A stretch of 64,000 bases of DNA from Mesorhizobium ciceri biovar biserrulae WSM1271 (GTDB lineage: Bacteria; Pseudomonadota; Alphaproteobacteria; Rhizobiales; Rhizobiaceae), in NCBI RefSeq assembly GCF_000185905.1, contig NC_014923.1, positions 1,821,501 to 1,885,500 on the forward strand, read 5' to 3'. The position numbers and the translations under genes are program-made. The notes beneath the pieces are model-generated. The model was given only the letters and a program-made list of their open reading frames with translations. It ran no database searches and had not been told where the DNA came from. Below are positions 62,487-64,000 of the stretch, one piece after another (the first letter of the stretch is position 1; every line of letters begins with the position of its first letter).

Positions 62487-62963
62487 TCACTTGAATGAAT
62501 GGATCAGCTGGAGCGAGGTCACGGCCACGGCAAGGTTGACGCCGGTCTGCGCCTGGACGCTGAGCGGCTCCAGCATGAAGGCGCTGTCCAAGCCGCCAAC
62601 CAGCAGATTGGCGCCGCCGCCGGTCACCACGCTCGCCTCGGCGTTGAGGCCGTAATAGCTGCCGGCGAGATCGCCTCCGTCACGGTCCCGGGTCGCAGCC
62701 AGCACGGCCCAAACGAGCTGGCCCTGATGCGTCTGGCCGACATCGAGGCCGATCTTGGAGATGACGCCTGTGTAAACCTCGGACGGCCCGTGATGATGAG
62801 GCCGGAAGACACAGGAGACGCCCTTGTTGGAAGCGACGATATAAGCGGTGCCGCCGTCGATGGTGCAATCGAGCGTGCCGAGTTGCAGCTTGCCGGCGCT
62901 GGCTGGAGCCACCGCGAACATCGTCGTGGCGAGGGCAGCGGCGCAGCCGAGTTTCTTGATCAT
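62487..62963 (-). CDS. DUF992 family exported protein, copy 2
   Basis: A 158-residue exported paralogue of the downstream gene, with a signal peptide (about 1-23, ending PASA). It shows QLGTLDCTIDGGTAYIVASNKG, a His-rich RPHHHGPSEVYTG and VVTGGGANLLVGGLDSAF. The first Cys pair is conserved in both copies. The start used has a GGGTCC-type weak purine site; an ATG six codons earlier is possible. Confidence 0.84.
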   Translation of the reverse strand: MIKKLGCAAALATTMFAVAPASAGKLQLGTLDCTIDGGTAYIVASNKGVSCVFRPHHHGPSEVYTGVISKIGLDVGQTHQGQLVWAVLAATRDRDGGDLAGSYYGLNAEASVVTGGGANLLVGGLDSAFMLEPLSVQAQTGVNLAVAVTSLQLIHSFK

Positions 62964-63172
62964 GGGAGGGTCCTTTCGCAAATTGCTTTTCGATAACGGC
63001 TTGGGAGGCCAGACCGTTCCGCTGAAAACTTGGCGCGATCAAGGCAGGGGCCGAAAGCCTCCTGCCGGGGTTAATGCGCGGTTGCGAAGTGCGTCTTTTC
63101 GGACACGCCAAGGATCCCGCGGCATTTGGATGTCACGCGGATTTGTATGGGAAGCGTTTGCCGAAACCGAGA

Positions 63173-64000
63173 TCAGCTGACGCGGGCGAGGCCATCCTTG
63201 GCCGGCTGGTAGGTCGGGTCGAGGCGAACGGCTTCCTTATAGGATTTCGCGGCTTTCGCCTTGTCACCGCGCCGCTCGTAGATCAGCGCCTGGTTGGCCC
63301 AGGCCTCGGCGTTCTTGCCGTCGAGCTTGATCGCCATGTTGAAATCGGAGAAGGCGTTGTCCTCGTCATTGGTCGCCAGATAGGAGAGGCCGCGGCCGTT
63401 GTAGGGCTCGGCGGCGTCCGGCGCCAGCGAGATGGCGGTCGAGAAATCCTCGATGGCGAATTTGTGCTGGCCCTGGCTCTGATAGATCAGGCCTCGATTG
63501 TGGTAGGCGCGCGCGTCGGTCGTATCGAGCTGGATCGCCTTCTGAAAGTCGTTGAAGGCGTCCTGGGTGCGACCCGCCTTGCGGTAGAGATTGCCGCGGC
63601 CGATATAGGCGGCGTCATAGTTCGAGTTGATCTGGATCGAACGGTTGTAGTCCGCGAGTGCGGCTTCCTGGTTGCCGAGGAAGCGCTGGATGAGCGCACG
63701 ATTCGAATAGGCCTGGAAGAAATTCGGATTGAGCTGGATGGCTTGATTGAAATCCTTGAGCGCCGCCTGGTACTGACCGCCACGGCCATAGGCCGAGCCG
63801 CGCACATTGTAGCCTTCGGGATCCTGGGGATTGCGCTGGATGACCGCCGAGAGCGAGGAAATGTTCTCGCTCGAGCCTTGCGCCTTGTCGATGTTGTTGA
63901 ATTCACCGGTCGGGCCCGCCGTTTGGCAGCCGGCAAGCGCCAGTCCGGAGAGCAGGGCCGCTGTCAGGGCGAAACCACGCAATGCGGTCCCGCGCTCCAC
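63173..64000 (-). CDS. TPR-repeat lipoprotein, possibly incomplete at the window edge
   Basis: At least 275 residues. A hydrophobic leader ends in a lipobox LALAGC near residue 25, so the protein is probably anchored by lipid. About six tetratricopeptide repeats follow from residue 50 to 265 (RNPQDPEGYNVRGSAYGRGG, then PNFFQAYSNRALIQRFLGN and so on), forming a protein-binding scaffold. The last codon in the window can be read as a GTG start, but the true start may lie to the right. Related proteins are NlpI-like; role unknown. Confidence 0.82.
   Translation of the reverse strand: MERGTALRGFALTAALLSGLALAGCQTAGPTGEFNNIDKAQGSSENISSLSAVIQRNPQDPEGYNVRGSAYGRGGQYQAALKDFNQAIQLNPNFFQAYSNRALIQRFLGNQEAALADYNRSIQINSNYDAAYIGRGNLYRKAGRTQDAFNDFQKAIQLDTTDARAYHNRGLIYQSQGQHKFAIEDFSTAISLAPDAAEPYNGRGLSYLATNDEDNAFSDFNMAIKLDGKNAEAWANQALIYERRGDKAKAAKSYKEAVRLDPTYQPAKDGLARVS

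Overview
The window looks like a stretch of chromosome from a Mesorhizobium-type alphaproteobacterium (Hyphomicrobiales). The basis is gene content and repeats, not a database search. The DNA is high-GC with dense, often overlapping genes. It has alphaproteobacterial families (DUF1150, DUF2244, DUF992, DUF982, IalB), a ROSE-type RNA thermometer in front of a small heat-shock gene, and three copies of a rhizobial intergenic repeat. No phage, insertion sequence, CRISPR array or conjugation gene was seen.

Layout. 0-6.6 kb: ptsN, DUF1150, an Hsp20 gene under a ROSE thermometer, a nucleoside hydrolase, two tandem paralogous small membrane proteins, a LysE exporter, an amidase and a ribokinase. 6.7-8.5 kb: a four-gene overlapping operon of exported proteins with one PapD-like Ig domain, two pilin-like paralogues and a coiled-coil protein, but no usher. 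8.7-11 kb: an Ada-like methyltransferase, DUF2244 and endonuclease III. 11-22 kb: two tripartite tricarboxylate transporter sets. The second is governed by an IclR gene and joined to a family III CoA-transferase and a citryl-CoA-lyase-like enzyme, which suggests an uptake, CoA-activation and cleavage pathway. A DUF2214 gene here is frameshifted. 23-31.4 kb: one autotransporter gene of 2770 codons built from about 28 clear Gly-rich repeats, followed by an IalB-family gene.

32-36.5 kb: ubiE, ubiB and coaBC, with a RHH/PIN toxin-antitoxin pair between ubiB and coaBC whose toxin gene overlaps the coaBC start. 36.6-48 kb: nucleoside uptake and salvage (add, upp, deoA, punA, cdd, a BMP-type ABC transporter) around a small slyX/anti-sigma-like/GNAT group. 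48-51.6 kb: msrA, small membrane proteins, tRNA-Ser(GGA), a PhnA-like gene and a DUF982 gene. 51.9-60.2 kb: a complete kdpFABCDE potassium uptake operon with two extra small membrane-protein genes, one ahead of kdpF and one between kdpA and kdpB. 60-64 kb: an MFS transporter, two DUF992 paralogues and a TPR lipoprotein that runs to the window edge.

The strongest candidates for undescribed biology are the usher-less PapD-like operon, the transporter/CoA-transferase/lyase operon, the giant autotransporter with a hairpin over its start, and the extra kdp microproteins. Start sites were chosen from Shine-Dalgarno spacing and family length. All functions are inferred from motifs readable in the sequence.
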